The position numbers and the translations under genes are program-made. A stretch of DNA of 64,000 bases from Ulota crispa. Lineage: Eukaryota; Streptophyta; Bryopsida; Orthotrichales; Orthotrichaceae. Below, piece by piece: positions 47,502 through 58,271 of the stretch; the stretch's first letter is position 1, and every line of letters starts with the position of its first letter. Location: NCBI GenBank assembly GCA_963920765.1, contig OY987251.1:11287219-11351218 (forward strand). Reading direction: 5' to 3'. The notes beneath the pieces are model-generated. The model saw only the letters and a program-made list of their open reading frames with translations, made no database searches and was not told the origin of the DNA.

Positions 47502-48767
47502 CAGAAACATAAATGGCCAGATCAGGTCGGACAACGAACGCAGAGCAACTGCAGCAGCTAGGAGAGCTGATCATCGAACTTCATAACTCACCAGTAACTT
47601 ATACTCATGCACTGATTCAGCTGGCATGCATGGCAGCTGATCAATGACCCTGACAATTTCAACACAATCGCAACACACTGCACCCCTGCAGTAACCCATG
47701 CACGCACGGAGAGACGAGAACCTGCAGTGATCCCAATATCCCAACTCTCACTGGCTTTTCATTATTATTCAGCCTCAGCTCATCTAGTACGTGTCTCCTC
47801 CACACAATTTTCAGCTAGAATGTTGTATGTCTTCTAAGTTACGTCTGCAATGAAGCTCCCGCTTTGATTGTGTCAAATAATAGTCATAACAGCTCAAGTG
47901 CCTACAAACGTACCTCGAAAATGTGCTGATAAAAGCACTTCTAGGTTTCGCCATTTTCACCCCCTGCTGCAGGGTTGCTTACTATTGAAAAAACTCATGA
48001 TTTCAAAACTAGAGACTTAATGATTTGTCTAGCACACATGGTTTAGAATGTGCTTGAAAAAATTTAATGCTTTATCCCCCAATAGGCCAAATCTAGTAGT
48101 GACTAGTGAGACTTTCTTCCCTGGTAGTAAGATTCGTATTTTCAGTAGCTATGAAACGAAAATTGGTGGAGGTTTTGTTAAATGCAGGGATATGGGTGAA
48201 CACTGGCCAGGAGGGGTGCTCTGATTCGACACCGACCAAAGCGTTGAATTTCGTAGCAAACTTTTATTAATTTCCCTCTGCTCAGTTTGAGGAATTCTTC
48301 ACATATTTTCTCTGTGAGTTGTTGAACTATAATTATGATTTTTCCCTCTGTCAGATTTTCCCATTTTCCTGTTAAAGCACTTGGGATTCATATGCAAATC
48401 CATACAGGGAAATTGAAAAGAGTTTGTTATATTGTAGCCTTTACTTCGTTACCATAGCAATGTGCATCAGATAAGTCGGTCGACGAGAAAGCTGGTTGAG
48501 TAAAAAGGTAGTTTCAAAGAGTGCTGTAATATGGCTAGATCAAGCAATCTAGCAACGACGGAATGTAAGTTAAGAAAGCCGGTAAGTTAGCCTGGTCACC
48601 CTGGTGGATGGAAAATCTAGTTCAGGAAGTAAAATGAGAATTGCTTGGACGACTCAGTTGCTTTGAATGGTAGCTAGTACACCCGTCCCACCCATGCCAC
48701 CCACCAAGCGACCCTGGCATTAACTTCCGTCTCTGCCCTGCCCTGCCGCTGCTACCTGCTACCTCCT
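47502..48767. other. Gene-free spacer
   Basis: More balanced base composition than the surrounding region, but no exon chain or conserved domain is visible on either strand. Confidence 0.4.
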
Positions 48768-49380
48768 TAGGTAGGAGGCTCATAAACTGCCCAGGCTCTA
48801 AAACCACCCACCTCCTCAAATTTATTCTATTTCTACATAATAGGTTTCAACAATGTGCAAGCAGTGTACAGGAGGGCAGTTTCAAAGCCATATGCTACTC
48901 CACCAATTTCAAAATTTCATAATTAATTTCACAAAGCTCCAAAAAATACAACACAACTTGGTTTAGATGCCAATTCCTCTTATCTTTCAAGAAAAATTTA
49001 TTGAAAATATTTCAAAGAAGTTTTACCCCCCCCCCCAAATTTTGTTTCAGGCCTTAGAGAGTTAGAGCATCACCATGCGTCCTCTAAAATGAATGGCTTG
49101 TTGCCACTAGCTTGCAAAATTGCCCCACCCGTCTTGCACAAGGGACGACTTGCAAATTGCATGAGACAAGCACCTTTTGCACTTTTGTAACAAACAAGGA
49201 CTCAATCCATGAATGTGGATATAGCCGATTGGATGGAGATGACCTCTTACGTCTTATGAGACTATGAATAAGACGACCCTTTTTCTTTATCTTGCAAACT
49301 AGATTGACAGGCTTGCAAATCGGCTTGCATTTTGTAGGACGGCTCTTAGATGGTCGGTTTATGAGCCTCCTCCTACCTTA
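48768..49380. mobile_element. MITE of the TAAGGTAGGAGGCTC family, interrupted by a second MITE
   Basis: The left end TTAGGTAGGAGGCTCAT and the right end GAGCCTCCTCCTACCTTA match the intact copy at 63050-63367, and the interior aligns (AATTTCATAAYTAATTTCAC, TTCCAAAAAATA, GAAAAATATTTCAA). The alignment is broken at 49068-49351 by the nested element. An 11-C run is near 49027. Confidence 0.75.
49068..49351. mobile_element. Nested PIF/Harbinger-like MITE
   Basis: TTA + GAGCATCACCATGCGTCC at the left and GGACGGCTC + TTA at the right. Removing it restores continuity with the 63050-63367 copy. Termini are related to 23213-23504 and 61838-62320. Confidence 0.65.
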
Positions 49381-49885
49381 CCTGCTACCTGCGACTTGCT
49401 GCACTCAGCCCCGACCACGCCAGTCACCCCGTCTTAAAGTCCGTCACGCTACGTCCTCTCCCCCCCACTCACCTAATTCTCACACCCCAGCTTTGATCAC
49501 ACCAACACAACTTCTATGATCCATGACGACAAGCCAGTGCGTCCATGGGCTCACTTCTTCTAAGCTTTACCTCCTGTTGCACTCCATTGTCGAGCTAGCC
49601 CAAGCCTTCTAACTTACGACTACTAATTCCTCCTCCTCCTCCTCCTTTCTAGTGAGTGCTCAAATTCGCATGAAGTCGATCACCACTCGTCTCGTGATAT
49701 TCACACCACTGCAGAGCTTGGCTATGGAGTAAACCTCCGTGCATTCCCCAGGGTGGGTCTGGACCAAACCTTGTGGTCAAATTCTCCAAAGTCTTGTGGG
49801 TCGGGATTCAAGCAAAAGGACACGCTTTGGAGAGTTTTTAGCAGAGGATTGAAGTGAGAGGGAGATTTGGTGTGTAAGGGTAGGG
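49381..49885. promoter_or_regulatory. Presumed GPAT promoter and 5' leader region
   Basis: Lies directly upstream of the GPAT start. Contains a CTCCTCCTCCTCCTCC run near 49630. No TATA box or transcription start can be fixed from sequence alone. Confidence 0.35.
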
Positions 49886-52800
49886 ATGAAGAAGATGGAG
49901 AAGCGTAGCTATGGCTGCTGCTGTCCATTCGAGACGATAGACAGTTGCATTACCGGAGATCACCGCTCGAACCAAACCGTAGTAACAGACTTAGACGGAA
50001 CCTTATTACGATCCCGGTCATCCTTTCCGTATTTCTTTCTGGTGGCATTCGAGGCTGGTGGATACTGTCGCTCTTTGCTCCTCCTTCTCATATCACCCCT
50101 CATCTGGTTACTAATAACATTCTTCAACGAATCTTCGGCCATGCATGTTATGGTGTTTGTGACATTCGCCGGGTTGAAGCTGAAGGATATTAAGGTTAGG
50201 AATACCATAAACCGTTACCCCCTTATAATGGCTTCTAATGGCAGAGTAGACTGTTCTAAAATCAACAATAATAGCTGGTTCTGAAAAAGATAGATTATGT
50301 AAAGATGCTATTTTTTTGCATTTGACAATTGGATCACACTTGTTTCAAAATAAGGTTCTAGAGACAGCTGTTAGAAATAAGAATAGGGTACAAATGAAAG
50401 AATCCACATTTATATTGCATAAAATATATTCATTCTTGAGTAAATTTTTTTTTTGTTGTTCTTGTTTGCATTCTTCCTTATCCTTCTTTTTGCACAAATT
50501 GAGTGAGCTCAATTCCTCAAGAAAATTCCCCCATTTCTTATCAGGCTAAGAATATGTTCACACTTGATGTTAAGAGTGGTAGCAGCGAAGAAAAATCAAA
50601 TGCATTTGGACACGACTTTAGATTGCATTCATATTGCTAATACCTCTATTAACACCAACATACCCTAAGTGGTTAATTTTAACATGTTTATGGTGTTTCT
50701 ACATTAAGGGCGTGTCTCGAGCGGTGTTGATCAAGTTTTATAGTGAAGATGTGCACCGGGAGACGTGGCGAGTGGTGTCGTCATTTGGGAAGCGTGTGGT
50801 GTTGACTGCGAACCCGAGGGTGATGGTGGAGCCGTTTCTGAGGGAGATGCTGGGCGTGGACGAGGTGATGGGGACTGAGATCGAGGTGAATCAGAGAGGG
50901 AGAGCGACTGGGTTTTTAAAAAAGCCTGGGGTGATGGGTGGGGAGCAGAAGAAGATGTTGTTGAGACGGTGGTGGAGTATGGGTGGTGGTGTTCCTCATG
51001 TGGGTCTGGGTGACCAGGTCTCGGATTTCCCCTTTATGGCTCTCTGCAAGGTAACCCCCTTTCCAATACTTTTCAAATGTTGCTGTTGTTGTGTCCGTAT
51101 TAGGCCCGGTTCAGACTAGACACAAAAATCGGCACCCAGTCCGGTGTTTTGCCGGATAGAAACTTTTCCGTATAATTGCATGTCATTCAGGAATGTACCT
51201 ATGTCAAGACAAGTTTGGTATCACCCTTAGAGCAGGCCCCAAATCTTCACTATCTTGGCCGCCAATGGCTATATAGGGTAGTTCCCACAATGATGAAGAT
51301 GGATGTAAAAGTGCCAGACAAACTCGCAGTCTGAACCGGACAAACTCGAAGTCTGAACCGGACAAACTCGAAGTCTGAACCGGACAAACTCGCAGTCTGA
51401 ACCGGACAAACTCGAAGTTTGAACCAGACAAACTCGCAGTCTGAACCCAACAGCTGAGAAAAATCAAATTTCAACCAATCACGTTTGAGAAATTTTTGGC
51501 CAGACGGTAGTCGGAACCGGGTCTTACACCTACCTCGCTCTCTCACTGACATGTTTTTTTAGCAATGGCGTTTGTGGCATTCCTAATTGCTGGCTATGGC
51601 GGTAAGGTCTGAACCAAACCGTCGTTCATACTGGGTAAAAAGGGTCTCAGTTTGGCTTCAGGAAAAAGTTGGCATCGTGTCATCATTCCAATTAAGCAAC
51701 AGAGCCGAAAACCGCTTGAAACATTCGAAACACCATTGCAGTTTCTCGCCTGGCTCGAGTTTAGGTCTTGTTCTAAAATCTTAAGTGCGAGTGCCTAACT
51801 TACAGTTAACCAATCAACCAACCTCTGTTACGATTCTCGGCTTTCAGCTTTCTCTAAACTGGAAACTGGTGGTTTTTCGAAAAAGCCATGCGAATTGAGT
51901 GCTAGGCAAATTAACGAGGTGTTGTCACTGAAAAAACGTCTTACATCGATGCCAATGATGCAGAATTAGATACTAGGAGTACAAATTTCTCATCCGTAAC
52001 TAATCAAACGCAATTGTCAGAATGCTAGACTAGGGGTAGTCACACCTTCTTAACGCCATTCTCAATCTTCGTAGAACGGGAACGTAGCACACTCTCCTTG
52101 ATTGGGGACGTAGCACTCTCCTTGATTTGTGGAGGCCCCATTTTTTAAAATTGTAAGTTCTTTTTTTCCTATCTTTAGAGGAGACAAATGGACATGGAAT
52201 AATTTCTAGCAAAGGAAGTTTTTTTTACTAGTGCATCCCATTTTTCTTGCTTTCACTTTCCTCATAGTTAGAGACTGCAATTGAGTGGGTGAATGCAACT
52301 TGCTTTCTTACAGCACATCATCATTTTATTTGAGATTAACTAATTCTCTATTCTCCACTATTTACAATAAGGAGTCACGTGGAGAAATGCCCCCATTGGC
52401 TCATATTTCCGCTCCACAACTTCTCATTCTTCATATAAGTTTCATCCTTGGAGAAGATGTGCCTACCCTAGTATTTCAAGGACAAGAAAGATCTGGAACT
52501 TAATAATCCCAAGGTTCAAATGGATAGATATAGTGAACACTGTTTCTAGCCTTTTTTCCTGATATAAGGTAGGAACACCCATAAGCGTTAGTGTCCCCAT
52601 AACCCTCACCTCTAAAATCTTGGAAAATCTCTAAAAGTAAATAGATGTTATTACAAGGATGTACAACTTGTGAACACGAAACCTTAGTGTTAATTATGGG
52701 TATAATGGCAGTTTGCTCTTAAAAAATTCACAACCTATTCTCACAGTATCCAAATAATACATTTGAAAGTGCAAACTCAATATTTTTTTTTGTTGCTAAC

Positions 52801-55310
52801 AAAATCCTATAACTTGCTAGATATTTGTTAGTAGTCATCATATTCAAAGCCCTTAAACTAACACTTATGAGTGTTCCTACCTTAATTCTTAGGTGGGTGT
52901 GTTTAATTGGTGCAGGAAGGGTACGTGGTCCCGCCCACCAAAGCGGCGGCAGTGAGAAAACGAGACCTGCCGAAGCAGCTGGTGTTCCACGACGGCAGGC
53001 TGGTGCAACGGCCGACGCCGCTGAACGCACTCAAAGTGCTGACGTGGATGCCGTTCGGCTTGGTGCTGTCGATATTCCGGGTGACGGCGGGGCTGTGGGT
53101 ACCCATGCGGCACATGCCGCTGTTCTACAAGCTCACCGGGGTGAAGCTCATCGTGAAGGGCCACATACCGGCCAAGCCTCGGGACTGCGACCCCGGTATC
53201 CTGTACGTGTGCAACCACCGCACGCTTCTGGATCCCGTCACCGTGTCCATCGCCCTCCGCCGCCCCGTGCCCGCGGTGACGTACTCCATTTCCTGCGTCT
53301 CCGAAATCCTGTCACCGTTGCCCACCGTGGCTCTGTCGAGAGACCGGGAGCGTGACTCTGCTGATATGCGCAAGGTCAGATCACATGCTTCTTTTTTTCA
53401 ATCTCACCCAAAAACACCATGCTCAACAAACTGGGGGAAAAAATCCACGAATTGGAATTTTTGGAATATTTTGGACCGCTTTGGAATAAGTTGAGACCAT
53501 TTTGGAAGTAATAGCAATCAAAGTTCAAGTAGAATGCAAAATCATTATATAATCTATGTAATCTTTGAAGATAGTATTGTGCGTGATCTCATGTGAAAAA
53601 GTGAATTTGTAAATTGAGTTTTTTATTATGAACACTATATTCGTTAATTTGGGAAAAACAGGTATCCCACTTTGTAATCCACCTAAAACTCAAAATGTTA
53701 TCTTACACTAGATTCAAAGGTATCAAATTCAGTATGAGCCACTAAGATTTTTTTCCTTGCAGATTCCTCCTTTCAAGTGAGGACACACGTACTGAAAAAT
53801 TCTACAAGCTAAGTTTTAGGAGACCTCCTAAAACTTTCACCTCAAAATTTGATAATACCAAAATGTACGATTTTTCCCAAATTAACAAATATGGTGTTTA
53901 TGTGTCTATCTTGTAGAATTGTAAACAAAACAATGATAGGTACAATATCACATTTTTACTAGATATGAAACTATCCAAAGTATAAGTAATAACAACCCAA
54001 ATACTATTTTGATTTGCAGAACACTAATGGATACTAACATAACATTGGATTATCTGAAGAGACGTCCAAATGAGGAGAAGACGTGCAAAATTGAGCAAAA
54101 TAGTAATACATAAAAATATAAAAAAACATGTAATGCTGAAAGAACACAAAAATAGTCCGTACTTATTGACAAGTTCCATTAACAAGAACTTGTTATCAAG
54201 TAAGACTGAACCTGAATTTCATGTTTGGAACTTAGAGTTTTCCTATTTTAATCCTTAAATGTTTAAAAGACCTTTACTACCAATACAATATAAGGTATGT
54301 TTCTTGTTTTTGGATTGAATTCACACCTTTATTACATTTAAGATCAATAAAGAATTAAAGAAGTAGAATATAGATCAATGCAATTCTAACAAGCTATTTG
54401 AGATCTCAAATTTAAAACTTCTTGTTTGTAACAAAAACCAATTATACAGCAACCTATGTACCATGTCCGTGGGACTTTCAAGGGTTAATGAATCTCGTGA
54501 TTTGAGTTAGATAATTGAAAACGGCTGGGTTTTTCTTGAGTGTTTTTAGTTAGTGTTTGTTTGGGATGAAATTTTAACTTTATTGGCTAAAATCCGACAT
54601 TTCCCAATTTCAACTAGATTTTCACCTGCATGCACCAGTTATTTCCTATAAAACGTCTATATTTCTACTATAATACTACAATTAGATTTTGTGGAGAAAA
54701 ATGACCAATTTTTTATCAAATACTTTCAAGTTCCAATTGGTGTATTATCTGATAGTTTCAAGTTCCAATTGGTGTATTATCCGATAGTTTCAAGTTCCAA
54801 CTGATTTTTTTTTGCAATTTCAACTGGCTGACCATACACTACCCGCCGGTTCTCCCCAAACATTGGTTTCCACAGGTGCTCCAATCCGGCGACCGAGAGC
54901 TAACCCTCTGCCCAGAAGGCACAACATGCAGAGAACCCTTCCTACTCCGCTTCTCAGCCCTCTTCGCAGAACTAGGAGACCGCATCATACCCGTGGCGGT
55001 GAAGACGCACACCGCCATGTTCCACGGCACCACGGCGCGGGGCAACAAAGCCATGGACCCCTTCTTCTGCTACCTGAACCTGCGCCCCGTGTACGAGATC
55101 CACTTCCTGCACGAGCTCCCCCGCGAGCTCACCTGCGCAGGCGGTAAGTCCTCCTTCGAAGTGGCCAACTACATCCAACGCCTGCTCGCCAACTCCCTCG
55201 GCTACCAATGCACCCCTTTTACTCGCAAGGACAAGTACCGGATTCTCGCCGGGAACGACGGGGTGGTGCCGGTCAAGCTGGAGTCGTCCAGCAGGTCATG
55301 GCCGTGGTGA
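49886..55310 (+). CDS. GPAT: sn-2 glycerol-3-phosphate acyltransferase, GPAT4/6/8 type, four exons
   Basis: Exons 49886-50194, 50709-51050, 52916-53374, 54876-55310, all phase 0, total 514 residues. The N-terminal half is a HAD-like phosphatase domain with motif I intact ([12 protein letters not shown]) and the later acidic motif intact ([10 protein letters not shown]). In plants these residues mark the GPAT4/6/8 clade, which releases 2-monoacylglycerol for cutin, rather than the GPAT1/5/7 clade. The C-terminal half has the acyltransferase blocks [28 protein letters not shown] and IIPVAVKTH. Hydrophobic stretches at about 48-80 and 85-98, and near [11 protein letters not shown], fit ER-membrane anchoring. 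Length is close to Arabidopsis GPAT4 (about 500). The N-terminal extension before the HAD motif is Cys-rich (GCCCPF). Introns 2 and 3 are enlarged by MITEs. The C-terminal coding end is duplicated downstream. Confidence 0.93.
51103..51525. mobile_element. MITE with TIR-core tandem repeats in GPAT intron 2
   Basis: The left end GGCCCGGTTCAGACTA and the right end (inverse GACCCGGTTCCGACTA) form inverted repeats. The interior includes the 22-bp tandem array at 51316-51450, whose units carry GTCTGAACCGGAC, the inverse of the terminal CCGGTTCAGAC. Confidence 0.65.
51316..51450. repeat. 22-bp tandem array, six units
   Basis: Unit GACAAACTCGMAGTCTGAAC + CG, with alternating C/A at one position. Repeat-derived frames on the minus strand ([15 protein letters not shown]) are artefacts. 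Confidence 0.9.
52034..52210. repeat. Dispersed repeat shared with 63817-63990
   Basis: Shares GTCACACCTTCTT, GCACACTCTCCTTGA and GGCCCCATTTTTTAAA-type phrases with 63817-63990 in the same order. One copy is in GPAT intron 2, the other upstream of the last visible TraB exon. Confidence 0.6.
52565..52884. mobile_element. MITE, TAAGGTAGGAACACC family, copy 1, in GPAT intron 2
   Basis: TAAGGTAGGAACACCCATAA at the left is mirrored by GTGTTCCTACCTTA at the right. 320 bp. The right end lies 31 bp before exon 3, so the element borders the branch-point and acceptor region. The copy at 56219-56536 is inverted. Confidence 0.75.
53631..53903. mobile_element. MITE, TTAATTTGGGAAAAA family, copy 2, in GPAT intron 3
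   Basis: AACACTATATTCGTTAATTT at the left and the inverse of AACACCATATTTGTTAATTT at the right give inverted ends of about 32 bp. Relative of 43775-44027. Confidence 0.7.
54248..54488. mobile_element. TTAA-flanked short element (241 bp), family S, in GPAT intron 3
   Basis: TTAATCCTTAAATGTTT to TTTCAAGGGTTAA. The interior aligns with 35073-35310 in the same orientation (ATTCACACCTTTATTACATTT..., GCTATTTGAGATCTC). Confidence 0.75.
54722..54808. repeat. 32-bp tandem repeat, about 2.7 units, in GPAT intron 3
   Basis: TTTCAAGTTCCAATTGGTGT followed by ATTATCYGATAG, two full units and a third partial unit ending CCAACTG. Confidence 0.85.
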
Positions 55311-55514
55311 TCGCCGTGTGATCCTCGCCATAGCTACAGCTCCCAACATTCTTTGTTGCATTCCGCACTAGAACTGCATTCAGTTTAAATTAAGTCGACC
55401 TGCTCCGCTTGGATCGTGTCGATCGCCGAGTCTGATCAGAGCCTGCAAGGTACATGGAGTACTCTTAGTGTGGGGATTCTCATGTTTATTGTAGCTAGTA
55501 AATTAGTGAGTTTA

Positions 55515-55880
55515 CGAATGCACTCCTTGTACTCGCAAGGACAAGTACCGCGTTCTTGCTGATAACGACGGCGTCGTTCCAGTTAAGTTGGAGTCCAGCA
55601 GGTCATGGCCATGGTGATGATCCTCGCCATAGCCACTACTCCCAACATTCTTTGTTGCATCCTGCACTAGAACTGCAGGTCATGGCCATGGTGGTGATCC
55701 TCGCCATAGCCACTGACAACTCCCAATATTCTTGGTTGCATCCCGCACTGGAACTGCATTCAGTTCAAAATATGTCGACTTGCTCCGCTTGGACCGTGTC
55801 GATCGCGGAGTTTGGTTAGAGCCTGCAAGGTAAATGGAGAACTCTTGGTATGGGATTCTCATGTTTATTGTAGTTAGTAA
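55515..55880 (+). pseudogene. Tandem partial copies of the GPAT 3' end and 3' UTR
   Basis: 55523-55618 repeats the last ~32 codons of GPAT (from [11 protein letters not shown] to SRSWPW and stop) in an open frame. Most differences from exon 4 are synonymous, plus a few replacements (F to C, I to V, G to D) and one in-frame codon loss. 3'-UTR sequence follows in both. A third unit starting at about 55674 repeats GGTCATGGCCATGGTGGTGA and the UTR through 55880. No splice acceptor or upstream exons accompany the copy. Confidence 0.75.
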
Positions 55881-56218
55881 ATTAGCTTGAGTTTGGATTG
55901 ATTAGGTCAAGGATTTGTATGATTGTAGTGATGAACCCTCGAGATTATACTATACGTTTCTTCCAATCTGCCATATATGGTTGTTACTTTGGGCGAGTTT
56001 AGGATAAAGGATAGATGGACGAGCAATCTTCCAGTGATACCACGCATGGTTGTTACTTTGGGTTAGGTTAGGACAAAGGATCGATGGGTGTGCAATCCGG
56101 ACTTGGCAATGTGGTTGTCCATTCTAGAATCAAGGTGTAGATGTTGGGGTTTGGATGTCAAGGATGCGTTTGTGTCCCAACTTTAAAAAGGAATTTCAGT
56201 TTATGTATGTACCTTGAC

Positions 56219-56536
56219 TAAGGTATGAACACCCATAAGCGTTAGTTTAAGGGTTTTGAACATGATGACTATTAATGAACATCTAGTAAATTATAAGATC
56301 TTGTTAGCAACAAAAAAATAATAAGTTTGCACTTTTGAAGGTATTATTTGGATACCATAAGAACAAGTTGTGAATTTTTGAAGAGCAAATTGCCATTGTA
56401 CTCATAACCAACATTAAGGTTTCATGTTCACATGTTGTACATTCTTGTAATTACATTTATTTACTTCTACAGATTTTTCAAGATTTTAGAGGTGACGGTT
56501 ATGGGGACACTAACGCTTATGAGTGTTCCAACCTTA
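56219..56536. mobile_element. MITE, TAAGGTAGGAACACC family, copy 2 (inverted)
   Basis: TAAGGTATGAACACCCATAA to GTGTTCCAACCTTA, 318 bp. The interior is the reverse complement of 52565-52884. Confidence 0.75.
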
Positions 56537-57169
56537 CATGCATTGGGGGCAAATGAGCATGCGGTTTAGGGTGGGCCCAATGTGACAAGTATGGAACCAC
56601 GTGGTAGTAACAAGGTGAAGATTGAAGAAGTTGAGAAGAATACCTGCTAGTCCCTGTTTTGAAATTTGAAATTTTTTGGGGGTACTAAACTTACTGCAGT
56701 TTATAGTGAGGGATTGGATTGGATTGGATTGGAAGAGTCGTTTTGTGTGTAGTATTTTGGGTGAGAGTACATTTGTAGGAGATTTTCAAGAATTAGACAA
56801 GAGAGAATAAGTGTAGTTTGTTGCTAATCAGCAACTGCAGGTAGCGCTGCTGCAAGAGTGCGGCGGAGTTACCAATACTTTTGGAGGGGGCTGTTGTTTG
56901 CTTTGTATATTATTTACACGTCAATTGAATTATTTTTTGGGAATCAAACTTTCAGCTTTTTTTTGAAGAAGTGGTTGTGGAAACAGACACTTTTTGAGGA
57001 AGTTCTTTGGGAGTAGTGTTGAGTGTGACTAGTGGGAATTTTAATACCCTAATGGCCCAAAAGCTTAGAACTTATTTGACCCTAGGAATTGGATCCGCTA
57101 AGTATGGGTTGGCCACTTTGATTGACTGAAGTATGAAGACTATACTTACATGCAAATGAAAGATCTTTG
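56537..57169. other. Gene-free spacer
   Basis: No gene seen. A short GGATT tandem (GGATTGGATTGGATTGG) occurs near 56711. Confidence 0.45.
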
Positions 57170-57409
57170 TTAATCCTTAAATGACCATAGGGCATAGGGC
57201 ATATGGCATAGTATATACGCTGCCATATAATTGACATTTTCTACTAATAAAAAGTTTGAATTTGGGATCTTAAGTAGCTCACTAGAACCGTTTTGATCAA
57301 TTTTTCAATTTTTTTGTTAATCTCAATTATGATAAAGGTGTGAATCTATTCCAAATACAAGTAAAACACCTCGTATTCTACTAGTTGGAGCTGCACGTTT
57401 AGGGGTTAA
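57170..57409. mobile_element. TTAA-flanked short element (240 bp), family S, inverted
   Basis: TTAATCCTTAAATGACC to CACGTTTAGGGGTTAA. Reverse-complement relative of 35073-35310 and 54248-54488. Confidence 0.75.
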
Positions 57410-58037
57410 AGTTATGTTAAACAAAATCACTCCACACAAAACAGATATCCACCACATAGAAGCACAAAGAGTCAAGGTTCAAAAGCACATTCAACCTCTA
57501 TCAAAATCTAGTAACATTCCCAAGACACTCAACATTGAAGTTTAGCCTTTCAGAACTAATGGGTGACCGTGCCAAAACCAAAGCGCAACCCGTGGGGAAT
57601 TCACTGTTCAATCCCGCTATAGCAACGTGACAGGTGCCCATAAAGGACTATTCTCCCCAAAAGTGCAAAAGTCAATAGTGCCCTCATAAAAATTGTAGGA
57701 AGGGCAGTAGAAGGGCAGCATGGGATATGTACATCTCTTCACAAATTGCAGTTTCAAAAAATATGGGGGCATGCAAAGTAGCAATTTTTGGCATTCAAAG
57801 ATTTAGCACATCTCCCTCACCACTTTCAGAAACTAAAAATTGATTTTTTTCTCAACCCCTTGGGTGTTTCTTAGGTATTGAAAGGACTATTTTCATCCTC
57901 TTGGATGTTTAGGGGTTAAAAGCAAAAGGAGCTTATTCTATTGTATTTGAGTTTGTGTTTGAATAGCAATTTTTGTAACAATGACCAATTTTGCAAACAA
58001 GGACCAATTATTACGTTGCAAAATAAGCTCCTCTCTT
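57410..58037. other. Spacer with a one-ended TTAA-type element
   Basis: 57640-57919 resembles the interior of 44746-45147 and ends GGATGTTTAGGGGTTAA at 57919. The left end was not located. No gene. Confidence 0.4.
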
Positions 58038-58271
58038 TTAACCCTTAAACAACCATAGGGCATAGTATATACACTAACAAATTATTGTCATTTGCTACCA
58101 ATAAGAAATTTTAATTGGGGATCTCAAATAGCTCATTAAAACCGCATTGATCTATTCTCCAACTTCTTTGTTGGTCTCAAATGTAGTAGAGGTGTGGATC
58201 CATTCCAAATACAAGAAAAGTACCTTGTATTGTACTAGTTGCAAAGGGCCTTTCAGTCGTTTAAGGGTTAA
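58038..58271. mobile_element. TTAA-flanked short element (234 bp), family S, sharing a TTAA with its neighbour
   Basis: TTAACCCTTAAACAACC to CGTTTAAGGGTTAA. Interior as 57170-57409 in the same orientation. Its right TTAA (58268-58271) is the left TTAA of the next element. Confidence 0.8.

Noticed and set aside
51204..51552. Minus-strand frames with repeated [11 protein letters not shown] peptides
   Set aside because: Artefact of the 22-bp tandem array in a GPAT intron, antisense to the gene.
52825..53355. Alternative long frames overlapping GPAT exon 3 on both strands
   Set aside because: GC-rich exon shadows; only the frame with NHRTLLDP and EGYVVP matches the GPAT family.
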